DNA from: Parvibaculum sedimenti
GTDB lineage: Bacteria > Pseudomonadota > Alphaproteobacteria > Parvibaculales > Parvibaculaceae
DNA: 64,000 nt
Direction: 5' to 3'
Assembly: GCF_009184905.1 (NCBI RefSeq)
Contig: NZ_WESC01000001.1
Location: 186,001-250,000 of the forward strand
The notes under the pieces were generated by a model. It was not told the DNA's origin, did no database searches, and saw nothing but the letters and a program-made list of their open reading frames with translations. Of this stretch, positions 17,241-26,092 are shown in pieces; positions within the stretch are counted from its first letter, which is position 1, and each line of letters begins with the position of its first letter. A program made the translations under genes and the position numbers.

Positions 17241-18455
17241 TCAGGGCTGCTTCAGGGAGGTCGCGAAGGAGGCGACGTGATCGACGGTGCGGAGAAGCTT
17301 GCCGCTCTTCGCGTCATAAACGTCGAGCGCGGGTTTCACCACATCGAGCTGTTCGAACTTCTGGCCGAGAAGCGTCAGCGCGACCAGCGACCAATAGGGC
17401 ACGACCGTCTTCATCGACGCGCCATAGACGATGGGATTCGCATCCTGGCTGACTTCGATAGCGAGCGTCGCATTGGCGAGGTCGAATTCCGCCACGCGTT
17501 TGTGGGTCGCAATGTCGAAGACCCAGACGGCGTCGCCTGGCTCTTCATAGGTGCTTTCCGGGCCCTTTCGCATCAGCGCATAAAGAAGCCCGTCTTTCTT
17601 CTGAACGGCGAGCGGTTGATAGCCGCCGGTGCGCCAGCCATCGGCGCGTTCGCCGTCGGTGAGCAGCGACCATTTCTCGCGCAGCTTCACTTCGTCGCCC
17701 GATGCATCGACCTGATAGATGTATCCGGCGAGCGAAACGAAGAGCCAGTCGTCGCCCGCGCGTACCGCATGCACGATGACGGGATCGGCGAAGGGATCGA
17801 AGAAGGGCTTGCCGTCCGTCTGCTTCACCACCTTGCCGTTATCGTCCAGCACCATGGATTTGAGGCTCGCATCTCCGCAGAGAAGCAATATGCGGCGCGG
17901 CCCAGCGGGATAGATCTGCCCGCAGCCCGGCGTGTCCGTTTCCGCCACGAAGCGGTTCTTCTGAAGATCGACGATGGTCATCGTCTGCCTGGGCGTGAAA
18001 TTCGTAATGGCGACGAAGCGGTCGTCATCCGTGAGCCCCGCCATGCGCGTCTGGACGAGGGCCGTCATACGACGTGGCGGCACTTCGATTTCATGGAGCG
18101 GCAGAAGCGTGCGCGGATCGTAGACCGTCACATAGTCGTGCCGGGGGCCGCGTGTGCCCTTCTCGAAAAAGGTTTCGAGCGCGACCACATTACCGGTCGA
18201 TTTCGGCAGCAGCACGCCCGCGCTCCAGAAGCCCGTGCTGAGCATGCCGAGCATCTTGCCCTTGTCGGCGTCGAACAGCATTGCCCGCGTATCGACGTTG
18301 TGCTGTGCACCGAGGTCGCCGATCCAGATCCAGTGATCGCGGGGACCGTCGGGCACCTTCTCGACATGCAACGTCTCCGGCTGGAGCTCATCTGCCGTGG
18401 CAGGCGCCATGACGAGCATCAACGCGGCGATTGCGATCGAACTCCAGACGCGCAT
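17241..18455 (-). CDS. aauB: TTQ amine dehydrogenase heavy (alpha) chain
   Basis: The 404-residue product is the large structural subunit of the amine dehydrogenase heterotetramer. A signal peptide (SSIAIAALMLVMAPATA) precedes a seven-bladed beta-propeller typical of the family, with repeats such as RAMLFDADKGKMLGMLS, VTVYDPRTLLPLHEIEVPP and VWVFDIATHKRVAEFDL, and the conserved pair of cysteines in TPGCGQIYP and LLLCGDA. It heads the operon heavy chain - E - D - light chain - cytochrome. The divergent AraC gene and the 138-base gap between them probably control it. Confidence 0.9.
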   Translation of the reverse strand: MRVWSSIAIAALMLVMAPATADELQPETLHVEKVPDGPRDHWIWIGDLGAQHNVDTRAMLFDADKGKMLGMLSTGFWSAGVLLPKSTGNVVALETFFEKGTRGPRHDYVTVYDPRTLLPLHEIEVPPRRMTALVQTRMAGLTDDDRFVAITNFTPRQTMTIVDLQKNRFVAETDTPGCGQIYPAGPRRILLLCGDASLKSMVLDDNGKVVKQTDGKPFFDPFADPVIVHAVRAGDDWLFVSLAGYIYQVDASGDEVKLREKWSLLTDGERADGWRTGGYQPLAVQKKDGLLYALMRKGPESTYEEPGDAVWVFDIATHKRVAEFDLANATLAIEVSQDANPIVYGASMKTVVPYWSLVALTLLGQKFEQLDVVKPALDVYDAKSGKLLRTVDHVASFATSLKQP

Positions 18456-18593
18456 TTCCCCTCCCCCAATAGGTCTGCAGAGCCATCGATCATGGCCATG
18501 CCATCAGAAGTTATCCCCGGCAGATTGTAGCCTCTTGTCATTTGGTGCCAAAATCGAAATGAAGAGAGTGAAAACCGCAAGCGGAGGCGAGAC

Positions 18594-19616
18594 GTGACTT
18601 CCGAGACGCTCATTCGGGCGAGTGTGCTTGGTAATCTGCACAGCCTTTTGGCTAGCTATGGCCTTGCGCCGGAAAAGGTCGCCTTGCTCTCCGGCATGAC
18701 GCCCGCCGATCCGGGTGACGAGACCGCCCTTATCAGCCAGCGGAGTTATATGGATCTGCTCCATCTATGCGCTCTGGAGACGGGCGATCCGCTCTTCGCA
18801 TTGAAACTTGGCCTCAGAATGGTAGCCGGTGACCTCGGCGTGCTGGGGCTGCTCGCGGCCAACAAGCCCACCCTGCGAACGGCGATTGAGAGCCTCAACG
18901 AGCATTTTCGCAGCTATCAGCAGGGGGCCGATATTGCGGTCGAACCCGTCGGCGACGGTCTGGTACGGCTGACATACCGCGTCGGCGAGCGGCTGACCGG
19001 CGGCCTCGAGGCGGACATTGATCTCACCCTCGGTGCCGCGCTTGCCTTCTTTCGCCGCTTTTTTGGAGCCCGCTGGCGCCCGCGTGAGGTGCATGTCGTC
19101 TACGGTCCGGTCGCGCACCGAAAATCTCTCGAGCGGGTGTTGGATGCTCCCGTCTGGTTCCTGCAGGACGCAAATGGATTCACCTTCGAGGAGCGGCTTC
19201 TCGATGAAAGCCAGCCCGGTGCAGAGCCGCAGCGTGCGACGGCGCTTGAGGCATATCTGCGCCAGATCCATGCGGCGTCGGCCCTCGAAGCCGATTTCGT
19301 GAGCAGCCTTCGCATCTTCATCGTCTCGAACCTTGCCATCGCAAATGTTTCCGCCGCGGCCGCTGCCGCCGACTGCGGCATGTCATTGCGCAGCATGCAG
19401 CGCCGGCTCGGTTCGCGCAGGCTCACCTATGAGCGCCTCGTCGATGAAACGCGCCGTGATATCGCCGAACGCCTTCTCGCGACCTCGCCGCTCTCCATTG
19501 CCGAAATCGCTTATCACTGCGGCTATGGTGATCCGGCGAATTTCCATCGCGCCTTCCTTCGCTGGGCCGGGGAGACACCGGCGGCCTACCGGCGCGCACG
19601 ATTGGCTACGAATTAG
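18594..19616 (+). CDS. AraC-family transcription regulator
   Basis: A 340-residue activator of the OruR/ArgR-like AraC subgroup: an N-terminal ligand-binding domain of about 220 residues (PF12625-type) and a C-terminal double helix-turn-helix (SAAAAAADCGMSLRSMQRRL and IAEIAYHCGYGDPANFHRAF, the latter being the AraC signature). The GTG start follows GGAGG. It is divergent from the amine dehydrogenase operon and most likely induces it in response to an amine. A TTTGG-TG-CCAAA palindrome at 18541-18552 between the two genes is a possible binding site. Confidence 0.88.
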   Translation: MTSETLIRASVLGNLHSLLASYGLAPEKVALLSGMTPADPGDETALISQRSYMDLLHLCALETGDPLFALKLGLRMVAGDLGVLGLLAANKPTLRTAIESLNEHFRSYQQGADIAVEPVGDGLVRLTYRVGERLTGGLEADIDLTLGAALAFFRRFFGARWRPREVHVVYGPVAHRKSLERVLDAPVWFLQDANGFTFEERLLDESQPGAEPQRATALEAYLRQIHAASALEADFVSSLRIFIVSNLAIANVSAAAAAADCGMSLRSMQRRLGSRRLTYERLVDETRRDIAERLLATSPLSIAEIAYHCGYGDPANFHRAFLRWAGETPAAYRRARLATN

Positions 19617-19725
19617 GCGCAACTCCACCGCGTCGCCTGATTTCTGCGCACGGCACCGCGCTTGTCCTGTCCGCGTCTGCGCCAACATCTCCGAAACCGA
19701 CTGCTTTCCGGCCCTCCCGCGGAGC

Positions 19726-19741
19726 TGGCATGTGCCTTGCT
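19726..19741 (+). promoter_or_regulatory. Sigma-54 promoter of the ABC transporter operon
   Basis: TGGCATG-TGCC-TTGCT matches the sigma-54 consensus TGGCACG-N4-TTGCW with one mismatch. The invariant GG (19727-28) and GC (19739-40) are exactly ten bases apart. Transcription would start near 19752, giving a leader of about 45 bases before ATG 19797. The sigma-54 gene rpoN is in this window at 32-34 kb. It implies nitrogen control through NtrC or another enhancer-binding protein. Confidence 0.7.
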
Positions 19742-19746
19742 AATTG

Positions 19747-19774
19747 GTATTACGATTTCGGCCTTTCGTAATAC
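19747..19774. promoter_or_regulatory. NikR-box-like inverted repeat operator
   Basis: A perfect 9-bp inverted repeat, GTATTACGA and TCGTAATAC, with a 10-base spacer. Written as GTATTA-N16-TAATAC it has the same geometry as the E. coli NikR operator GTATGA-N16-TCATAC. It begins six bases after the sigma-54 -12 element and spans the expected start site, so binding would block transcription. The obvious regulator is the NikR-family protein encoded at the end of the same cluster. Confidence 0.6.
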
Positions 19775-19796
19775 TGCTCAATCCCGGGAGAATGTG

Positions 19797-20792
19797 ATGA
19801 GCCGCAATGCAAGGTTTGGTTGGGTTTTCGGGCTGGTGCTGTCGGTCTTCACGATCACAGGCCATGCAGGTCGCGCCGAAGCGGCGCCGCTCAAGATTGG
19901 CTATAGCGACTGGCCGGGCTGGGTTGCCTGGCAGGTGGCGATCGACAAGGGCTGGCTGAAGGAAGCAGGCGTCGACGCCGAATTCCAGTGGTTCGACTAT
20001 TCCGCATCGATGGATGCCTTCTCCGCCGGCAAGATCGATGCCGATCTGGTGACGAATGGCGACGCCCTCGTGATGGGCGGCGGCGGCACCAAGAGCGTGA
20101 TGATCATGCTCACCGACTATTCGAACGGCAACGACATGATCGTCGGCAAGCCGGGCATCAAGAGCCTCAAGGATCTGAAGGGCAAGAAGGTCGGCATCGA
20201 GATTGGTCTTGTCGAGCACCTCCTGCTTCTCGATGGCCTCAAGAAGGAAGGCATGTCGGAATCCGACGTCACCTTGGTCAACACCACGACCAATTCGACG
20301 CCGCAGGTGCTCGCCTCGGGCGACGTCTCGGCGATTGGTGCATGGCAGCCCAATTCCGGCATGGCCATGAAGCTCGTACCGGGCGCGAAGCCGATCTACA
20401 CCTCGGCGCAGGAGCCGGGCCTCATCTATGACGTTCTGGTCGTCAATCCGACGAGCCTCGCCGCGCATCGCGCCGAGTGGGTGAAGCTCATGAAGGTCTG
20501 GAACAAGGTCGTCGCCTATATCAATGATCCGAAGACGCAGCCCGATGCGCTGAAGATCATGTCGGCTCGCGTCGGCCTCACGGCTGCGCAGTACAAGCCG
20601 CTCCTCAAGGGCACCAAGCTGCTCAGCCTCGAAGACGGCAAAAAGACCTTTGTGAAAGCTGACGGCTTCAGCTCTCTCTATGGTTCTTCCTACATCGCCG
20701 ACGACTTCAACGTTAAGAACGCGGTCTACAAGGTGAAGCAGCCAGTGGACAGCTACATCGATCCCTCCCTCACCGACGAAGCGTTGAAGTAA
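19797..20792 (+). CDS. ABC transporter substrate-binding protein, NMT1/SsuA type
   Basis: A 331-residue periplasmic binding protein with signal peptide ([19 protein letters not shown], cleaved near AEA-AP). The mature part starts [29 protein letters not shown], the pattern of the NMT1/taurine/nitrate-type family, and resembles binding proteins found in urea-carboxylase regions. ATG 19797 follows CGGGAG; a longer upstream frame lacks a ribosome site and would lie on the promoter. It is first in an operon with permease, ATPase, creatininase-family and ligase genes. The ligand is unknown; a small nitrogen compound is inferred from the sigma-54 promoter and neighbours. Confidence 0.88.
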   Translation: MSRNARFGWVFGLVLSVFTITGHAGRAEAAPLKIGYSDWPGWVAWQVAIDKGWLKEAGVDAEFQWFDYSASMDAFSAGKIDADLVTNGDALVMGGGGTKSVMIMLTDYSNGNDMIVGKPGIKSLKDLKGKKVGIEIGLVEHLLLLDGLKKEGMSESDVTLVNTTTNSTPQVLASGDVSAIGAWQPNSGMAMKLVPGAKPIYTSAQEPGLIYDVLVVNPTSLAAHRAEWVKLMKVWNKVVAYINDPKTQPDALKIMSARVGLTAAQYKPLLKGTKLLSLEDGKKTFVKADGFSSLYGSSYIADDFNVKNAVYKVKQPVDSYIDPSLTDEALK

Positions 20793-20820
20793 GTAGCCTG
20801 TAGCGTAACCCGAGGGTGTC

Positions 20821-21783
20821 ATGACACGGACAAGATGGTTTGCGGTGCATGCCGAGCTTTCGCCCCGCGCGAGATCTCTGCTCGGCTTCTTCTCCTTCGT
20901 ACTGCCGATCCTTCTCTGGTGCATCGTGAGCTATGTGCCCGCCGTCTGGCACCCTCTGGTTCTTATTACCGATCCGGGCAGCGTGGATTATTTCCAGCCC
21001 GACATGCGCGTCGATCGCGCGACATTCGATCAGGAAACCGCCGACGCGACCGCGCAGAATCGCGCTCTGCCGCAAGGCGTTCCTGCCAATCCGATCTATC
21101 TTCCTGCGCCCCACGAAGTGCTGAAGGCTTTCTATACGTCCTTCACGATGCCGCCCGAGGCACGCGACAGCCCGTGGCTCCATCAGAGCCTCTGGCATTC
21201 GATCCAGGTTATCTTCTGGGGCTTCGTTATCTCGTCGATCTTCGGTGTGCCGCTGGGCATTCTCTGCGGCACCTACTCGCCGATCTCGCGGCTGACGGAG
21301 CCTTTCGTCGAGTTCTTCCGCTACCTGCCTGCGCCCGCCTTCGGCGCGCTCGCGGTCGCCATTCTCGGCATCTATGATGGCCCCAAGATCGCCGTCATCG
21401 TCATCGGCACCTTTTTCCAGCAGGTGCTCATCATCGCCAATACGACGCGCAAGCTCGATGGTGCGCTCGTCGAAGCGGCTTTGACACTCGGCACGAAGAA
21501 TCTGCAGCTTCTGTCGCGCGTCGTCATTCCGGGCATCCTGCCGGACCTTTATCGCGACCAGCGCATTCTGCTCGGTTGGGCATGGACCTACCTCATCGTC
21601 GCCGAACTCATCGGCACGACCACCGGTATCACCTGGTTCATCACGCAGCAGGCGCGTTATCAGCATTTCGCCAATGTTTATGCGGCGATTTTCATCATCG
21701 GCATCATCGGTCTTGGAACGGACATCCTGCTTGGCCTTCTCGGCAAGCGTCTCTTCCCGTGGGACCGCACGGTCAAGGCGTGA
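20821..21783 (+). CDS. ABC transporter permease
   Basis: A 320-residue inner-membrane permease of the SsuC/TauC/NrtB class with about six helices. The EAA motif that contacts the ATPase is visible as [26 protein letters not shown] long periplasmic loop of about 90 residues (residues 40-125) sits between the first two helices and is larger than in plain taurine permeases. It lies 28 bases after the binding-protein gene and 10 bases before the ATPase gene. Confidence 0.9.
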   Translation: MTRTRWFAVHAELSPRARSLLGFFSFVLPILLWCIVSYVPAVWHPLVLITDPGSVDYFQPDMRVDRATFDQETADATAQNRALPQGVPANPIYLPAPHEVLKAFYTSFTMPPEARDSPWLHQSLWHSIQVIFWGFVISSIFGVPLGILCGTYSPISRLTEPFVEFFRYLPAPAFGALAVAILGIYDGPKIAVIVIGTFFQQVLIIANTTRKLDGALVEAALTLGTKNLQLLSRVVIPGILPDLYRDQRILLGWAWTYLIVAELIGTTTGITWFITQQARYQHFANVYAAIFIIGIIGLGTDILLGLLGKRLFPWDRTVKA

Positions 21784-21793
21784 GGGAGCGAAC

Positions 21794-22705
21794 ATGAACG
21801 CGCAAAAGACGCTTCCCTCCTATCTCGAACAGTCGCAGCAGGTTCGCGAGCGCTTCGACCGGATGAAGTCGCGTGAGGTCATCCTCAAGGTGAAGTCGCT
21901 CGGCAAGACCTTCGAAACGCAGAAGCGGGAGACCGTGGCGCTGAAGGACATCAACTTCGAGACGTATCGCCGTGAATTCCTCTGCATCGTCGGCCCTTCA
22001 GGCTGCGGCAAGTCGACCCTGATCCGAATTCTTGCCGGTCTCGAAACACAGACATCGGGCGAGGTGCTTCTGCAGGGCAAGCCCGTGCGCGGGCCGGGCC
22101 GCGACAGGGGTATGGTGTTTCAGGGCTATACGCTCTTTCCCTGGCTCACCGTGAAGCGCAACGTCATGTTCGGCCTTGAGGTCAACAATGCAGGCCGCCT
22201 CGAAGCGGAGACGCAGGCGTTGCAGTGGCTGCAACTGATCGGCCTGGAGAAATTCGCCGACGCCTATCCGCATCAGCTTTCGGGCGGCATGAAGCAGCGC
22301 GTCGCCATCGCCCGCGCGCTGGCAAACCAGCCGCGCATCCTGCTGATGGACGAGCCCTTCGGCGCGCTCGACGCGCAGACGCGCACACGCATGCAGGCGC
22401 ATCTCCTCGAGATCTGGCGCAAGATCGACATCACCATCGTCTTCATCACGCACGACCTTGACGAGGCGATCTATCTTGCCGACCGCATTCTGGTGCTCAA
22501 GCCTCATCCCGGTGAAGTGCAGGAATTGATTGAGGTGCCGGTGCCGCGCCCGCGCCAGATGGATCAGTTCATCTCGGAAGAATTCCTCACCACCAAGGCG
22601 CGGCTCGAAGAGCTGATCTATTCGAGCGAGGCACATGGGGAAGAGGGCGAAGAGCCCTATCCGATGATGATGCGGCTCGCCGAAGTCGGCGACAATGTGG
22701 AGTAA
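21794..22705 (+). CDS. ABC transporter ATP-binding protein
   Basis: A 303-residue ATPase of the SsuB/TauB class. It has Walker A (GPSGCGKST), Q-loop ([10 protein letters not shown]), ABC signature ([15 protein letters not shown]), Walker B ([12 protein letters not shown]) and H-loop (FITHDLDEA). ATG 21794 follows GAGGGAG; an upstream frame reaching 21674 lies inside the permease gene. A 30-residue N-terminal extension ([20 protein letters not shown]) is unusual. It energises uptake through the permease upstream. Confidence 0.92.
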   Translation: MNAQKTLPSYLEQSQQVRERFDRMKSREVILKVKSLGKTFETQKRETVALKDINFETYRREFLCIVGPSGCGKSTLIRILAGLETQTSGEVLLQGKPVRGPGRDRGMVFQGYTLFPWLTVKRNVMFGLEVNNAGRLEAETQALQWLQLIGLEKFADAYPHQLSGGMKQRVAIARALANQPRILLMDEPFGALDAQTRTRMQAHLLEIWRKIDITIVFITHDLDEAIYLADRILVLKPHPGEVQELIEVPVPRPRQMDQFISEEFLTTKARLEELIYSSEAHGEEGEEPYPMMMRLAEVGDNVE

Positions 22706-22709
22706 GCCC

Positions 22710-23471
22710 ATGCTCTGGTCGGAACGTACATGGGCTGAAATCCCCGCCGATCTCGACGCGGCGGGCCATGCCGCGATCCTGCCCGTCGGCGCGACGGAGC
22801 AGCACGGGCCGCATATGGGCACCGGCATGGATGCTGTGCTCGCGGATCTTCTCTGCAAGGCGGTTTCCGAGCGCACGAAGGTGCCGATGCTGCCGACCAT
22901 GTTCTATGGTTGCTCTATCGGCCATAGCCGCCGCTGGCCGGGCACCATCGCGCTGCAACCCATCACGCTCATCAATCTCGTCAAGGATATTGGCGACTGG
23001 GCCTATCACTCCGGCGTGCGCCGGCTCTTCATGGTCAACACCCATGTGACCAATGCCGCGCCATTGCGCTGCGCGCTCGAAATGCTCCGGGCCGAGCATG
23101 ACGACATGATGGTGGCGCTCGTCAATTCGGCGACAGTCAGCAAGCGCGTCCGCGAGTTCCATTTCGCCGATGGAGACGACTGGCATGCGAATGATGCCGA
23201 GACGGCGCTGATGCTTGCCCGCGCACCGGAGATGGTGCGCCCCGATGTGCAGAAGGAAGCCGACGATCCCGACCGCACCGATGGTCTCGTTTTCGCCCAT
23301 CCCGTCAATCGCACCAGCCTCAATGGCGTGACAGGTACGCCGAGCCACGGAACGGCGGAGAACGGCAATATCTGGTTCGACTGGATGGTCGAGGATCTGA
23401 GCGAGTTGATCCTGAAAGGGCTCAAGGAAAATCCCCCGCTCGAGCACTCCTATTTCGAAAGCAGCGGCTGA
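22710..23471 (+). CDS. Creatininase-family amidohydrolase
   Basis: A 253-residue metal-dependent amidohydrolase of the creatininase/MftE family. Ligand motifs are visible: E30, H32 and D41 in ATEQHGPHMGTGMDA, and HANDAET near residue 165. GCSIGHSRRWPGTI matches the family G-x-S-x-x-H segment, but the usual G-H-G-G-N loop reads NTHVTN. ATG 22710 follows GGAG; an ATG at 22695 overlapping the ATPase stop is the alternative. Such enzymes open cyclic or linear amides (creatinine, formamides). Placed between an importer and an amide-forming ligase, it likely hydrolyses the imported compound or its product. Confidence 0.82.
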   Translation: MLWSERTWAEIPADLDAAGHAAILPVGATEQHGPHMGTGMDAVLADLLCKAVSERTKVPMLPTMFYGCSIGHSRRWPGTIALQPITLINLVKDIGDWAYHSGVRRLFMVNTHVTNAAPLRCALEMLRAEHDDMMVALVNSATVSKRVREFHFADGDDWHANDAETALMLARAPEMVRPDVQKEADDPDRTDGLVFAHPVNRTSLNGVTGTPSHGTAENGNIWFDWMVEDLSELILKGLKENPPLEHSYFESSG

Positions 23472-23576
23472 GGCTCGGCCCACCCCGAAAGAGCCTTCGA
23501 CACCTTGAACTTATGCCATGCGGAAGAAGCGCGTTTCCGCAAGCGGCGGAGCTTTAACTGCGAGACGGAGAGAAAA

Positions 23577-24938
23577 ATGACCGCGACCCCCGACATCAAG
23601 AAGCTGATGCAGGAGCTGAAGCAGAAGGGCGTGAAGTATTGTATCGGCGCCTATGTGGACATCCACGGCGTGCCCAAGGGAAAGGTCGTGCCGATCGATC
23701 ATCTGGAACACATGGCCCACGGTTCCGAGCGCTACACCGGCTATGCGCTGGATGGCCTCGGGCAGGCGCCGAATGATGACGAGATCACATCCATCCCCGA
23801 TCTCAACCACATCATCCAGCTTCCCTGGGAACCCAAGGTTGCCTGGATGCCCGCCGACAATGGCTTTCAGGGTAAGCCTTATCCGCTCAACACACGCGTT
23901 GCGCTGAAGAACGCCCTTGCCGATGCGGCGAGCATGGGCTTCGGCTTCAATCTCGGTATCGAATGCGAGATTTACGTTCTGAAGCAGAATGAGGACGGCA
24001 CACTTTCCGTGCCCAATCCCGACGACAAGCTGGTGAAGCCCTGCTACGACGTGCGCGGCTTCATGGACCAGTTCACCTGGCTCGACAAGGTTGCGACCTG
24101 CATCAACGATCTCGGCTGGGATCTCTATTCCTTCGACCATGAAGACGCGAACGGCCAGTACGAGTTCGACTTCCAGTATGCCGATGCGCTCACCATGTGC
24201 GACCGGCTGATCTTTTTTCGCGACATGGCCAAGCACTATGCGAAGGAAGAAGGTCTCCTCGCGACCATGATGCCGAAGCCCTTCGCCAACAAGACGGGCA
24301 ATGGGGCTCACTTCAACATGTCGCTGTCGGATCTCGCGACTGGCAAGAACGCTTTTGCCTGCGATCCGAAGGACGACCCGCGTGGGCTCGGCCTCACGAA
24401 GATCGGCTATCAATTCATCGGTGGCATCCTGAAGCACGGCCCTGCGCTTTGCGCCGCTTTCGCACCGACGGTGAACAGCTACAAGCGGCTCGTGCGTCAG
24501 GGTGCGATGAGCTACTTCACCTGGGCGCCGGTGTTCAACTCCTACGGCTCGAACAACCGCACCAATTCTGTCCGTGTGCCTGCGGGCGGCGGACGCTGCG
24601 AATCGCGCAATGCCGACGGCGCGGTGAACCCCTATCTGGCGGCAACACTCGCTCTCGCCGCCGGTCTCGAGGGCATTCGCGAAGGGATCGACCCGGGCGA
24701 GCCGAATGAGGATAATCTCTATACGATTTCGGAGGAGGCGCGGCAGGCTCGCGGCATCCATTTCCTGCCGCAGACGCTGCAGGAAGCGGTCGCCGCTTTT
24801 GCCGCCGATCCACTAGCGGAGCGTGCGCTCGGCAAGGAACTGCGCGATGAATTCGTCAAGTACAAGACCGAAGAGTGGAACGCCTATCACCTCTCGGTCA
24901 GCCAGTGGGAAATCGAGCGCTATAGCCACATGTTCTGA
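23577..24938 (+). CDS. Type III glutamine synthetase-like amine/ammonia ligase (GlnT family)
   Basis: A 453-residue member of the glutamine synthetase superfamily, type III/GlnT group. It has the N-terminal beta-grasp segment ([20 protein letters not shown]), metal-binding GIECEIYVL, the ATP-grasp [12 protein letters not shown] and the NRTNSVRVP and [14 protein letters not shown] segments. Relatives include gamma-glutamylmethylamide synthetase and gamma-glutamyl-alkylamide synthetases, so the acceptor may be an amine rather than ammonia. ATG 23577 follows GGAGAG. It ends the catabolic part of the cluster and is 23 bases from the NikR-like gene. Alternative function: ordinary glutamine synthesis. 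Confidence 0.85.
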   Translation: MTATPDIKKLMQELKQKGVKYCIGAYVDIHGVPKGKVVPIDHLEHMAHGSERYTGYALDGLGQAPNDDEITSIPDLNHIIQLPWEPKVAWMPADNGFQGKPYPLNTRVALKNALADAASMGFGFNLGIECEIYVLKQNEDGTLSVPNPDDKLVKPCYDVRGFMDQFTWLDKVATCINDLGWDLYSFDHEDANGQYEFDFQYADALTMCDRLIFFRDMAKHYAKEEGLLATMMPKPFANKTGNGAHFNMSLSDLATGKNAFACDPKDDPRGLGLTKIGYQFIGGILKHGPALCAAFAPTVNSYKRLVRQGAMSYFTWAPVFNSYGSNNRTNSVRVPAGGGRCESRNADGAVNPYLAATLALAAGLEGIREGIDPGEPNEDNLYTISEEARQARGIHFLPQTLQEAVAAFAADPLAERALGKELRDEFVKYKTEEWNAYHLSVSQWEIERYSHMF

Positions 24939-24961
24939 GTTGTGATTATTGGGGATTGACG

Positions 24962-25432
24962 ATGGCCGAGATCGAAAATGGCCGCTCCGAGAACCGTCCC
25001 GTCAGCCGGATCAGCATCTCGCTCCCCGAGGAGCTGCTGACCGAGCTTGACGAGATGGTGGAGGCGCGCGGCTTCGCCAGCCGCTCGCAGGCGATCAACG
25101 ACATGCTCCACCAGTTTCTGGTGGAGCATAAGCGCGAGCGCGGCGACGACGTCATGGCGGGCACGATCACGCTTTTCTACGACAATTCGGTGAGCGGCTT
25201 GCAGAAGCATCTCGCCGATCTTCAATATCGCCATGTCGCGGAAGTGATTTCCTCGCTGCACGTCCATCTCGTCCATAACCAGACGATGGAGGTGATCCTC
25301 GTGCAGGGGCCGGCAAGAACGCTTCAGGCGATTGCCGACGAGATGATAACCACGCGCGGTGTCATTTCCGGGAAGATGCAACTCGTCACGGCGGTGATCC
25401 CGCCGCTTCACCCCTCCACGCCGGGTGAGTGA
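24962..25432 (+). CDS. NikR-family ribbon-helix-helix regulator with altered metal site
   Basis: A 156-residue regulator: an N-terminal ribbon-helix-helix (RISISLPEELLTELDEMVEA, about 16-50) and a C-terminal ACT-like NikR domain. By alignment to E. coli NikR (ligands His76, His87, His89, Cys95) the equivalents are Tyr89, His100, His102 and Thr108, so two of four nickel ligands are lost. DNA-contact Arg3 is kept (R16), Thr5 becomes Ser. A matching operator lies at 19747-19774 upstream of the ABC genes. ATG 24962 follows GGGGA. It probably senses another metal or a small molecule and represses the cluster. Confidence 0.85.
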   Translation: MAEIENGRSENRPVSRISISLPEELLTELDEMVEARGFASRSQAINDMLHQFLVEHKRERGDDVMAGTITLFYDNSVSGLQKHLADLQYRHVAEVISSLHVHLVHNQTMEVILVQGPARTLQAIADEMITTRGVISGKMQLVTAVIPPLHPSTPGE

Positions 25433-25435
25433 CGG

Positions 25436-26092
25436 TCAGGCAATGGGTTCGTCGGGAAAGGCGAGCTCATGCCGCGCCCGCCATTCGGGTACGACATAGT
25501 TGATGATGATCGATTTGCGGATGCCTGCATATTCGCGCTTGGCGACGCCGTGCCATGTGTCCTCGCCGGGAATGAAGATCAGACCCTTGTTGAAGCCGCC
25601 CGGTGCGGAGCCCAGATGCCGCTTGCTGGCATCGTAAATATCGGTGCCCCAGCCTTCAGCATCCGGCCTGTCGGACAGGTAGATCAGCATGGTGAAGAGC
25701 TTTGCGCCGATATCGGTGTGCGGCTCCAGCCAGAATCCGTCGCGGTCCTGGCAATATTCGATGCGGAGCGAGGTTCCCTTGAGCGATATGCCGGTCACTT
25801 TTTCGAGGTGGCGCACGGTTTCGGGCGACTGGAAGGCGCTCGCCACGGCCTCGCAGACGGGGAAGCGTTTGCGGTTCTCGACCGAGAAGAAATTGCGCGT
25901 CGAGTTATGTGTCTCGCGCTTGCCGAGCGTGTCGCCGATTTCCGGCGCCTCGACCGGGAGCGCCGGGATCGCATGGGCAACGTCGTCCGGCAGCGCCTGT
26001 GCCAAAAGCCAGTGACGATAGGGATGCGTGTCGAGCTTTGCGCGATCGAGGCAATCGGAAAACGCGCGGGCGACGGTTACGCTGTCACTCAT
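25436..26092 (-). CDS. 2-oxoglutarate/Fe(II) oxygenase family protein (second of pair)
   Basis: A 218-residue double-stranded beta-helix oxygenase. The iron triad HxD...H is visible as EPHTDIGAKLFTMLIYLSD and EDTWHGVAKR, with an Arg a few residues further on (GIRKSII) for 2-oxoglutarate. No signal peptide. Its ATG overlaps the stop of the upstream oxygenase gene (ATGA), so both are made together. It converges on the NikR-like gene with three bases between stops. Substrate is unknown; prolyl-hydroxylase-like enzymes of this size also act in glycan or peptide tailoring. Confidence 0.82.
   Translation of the reverse strand: MSDSVTVARAFSDCLDRAKLDTHPYRHWLLAQALPDDVAHAIPALPVEAPEIGDTLGKRETHNSTRNFFSVENRKRFPVCEAVASAFQSPETVRHLEKVTGISLKGTSLRIEYCQDRDGFWLEPHTDIGAKLFTMLIYLSDRPDAEGWGTDIYDASKRHLGSAPGGFNKGLIFIPGEDTWHGVAKREYAGIRKSIIINYVVPEWRARHELAFPDEPIA

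Noticed and set aside
19617-19796. Guanidine or other riboswitch before the ABC transporter genes
   Set aside because: No conserved ACGR loops or other known aptamer motif; the region is explained by the sigma-54 promoter and operator, leaving a leader of only about 45 bases.
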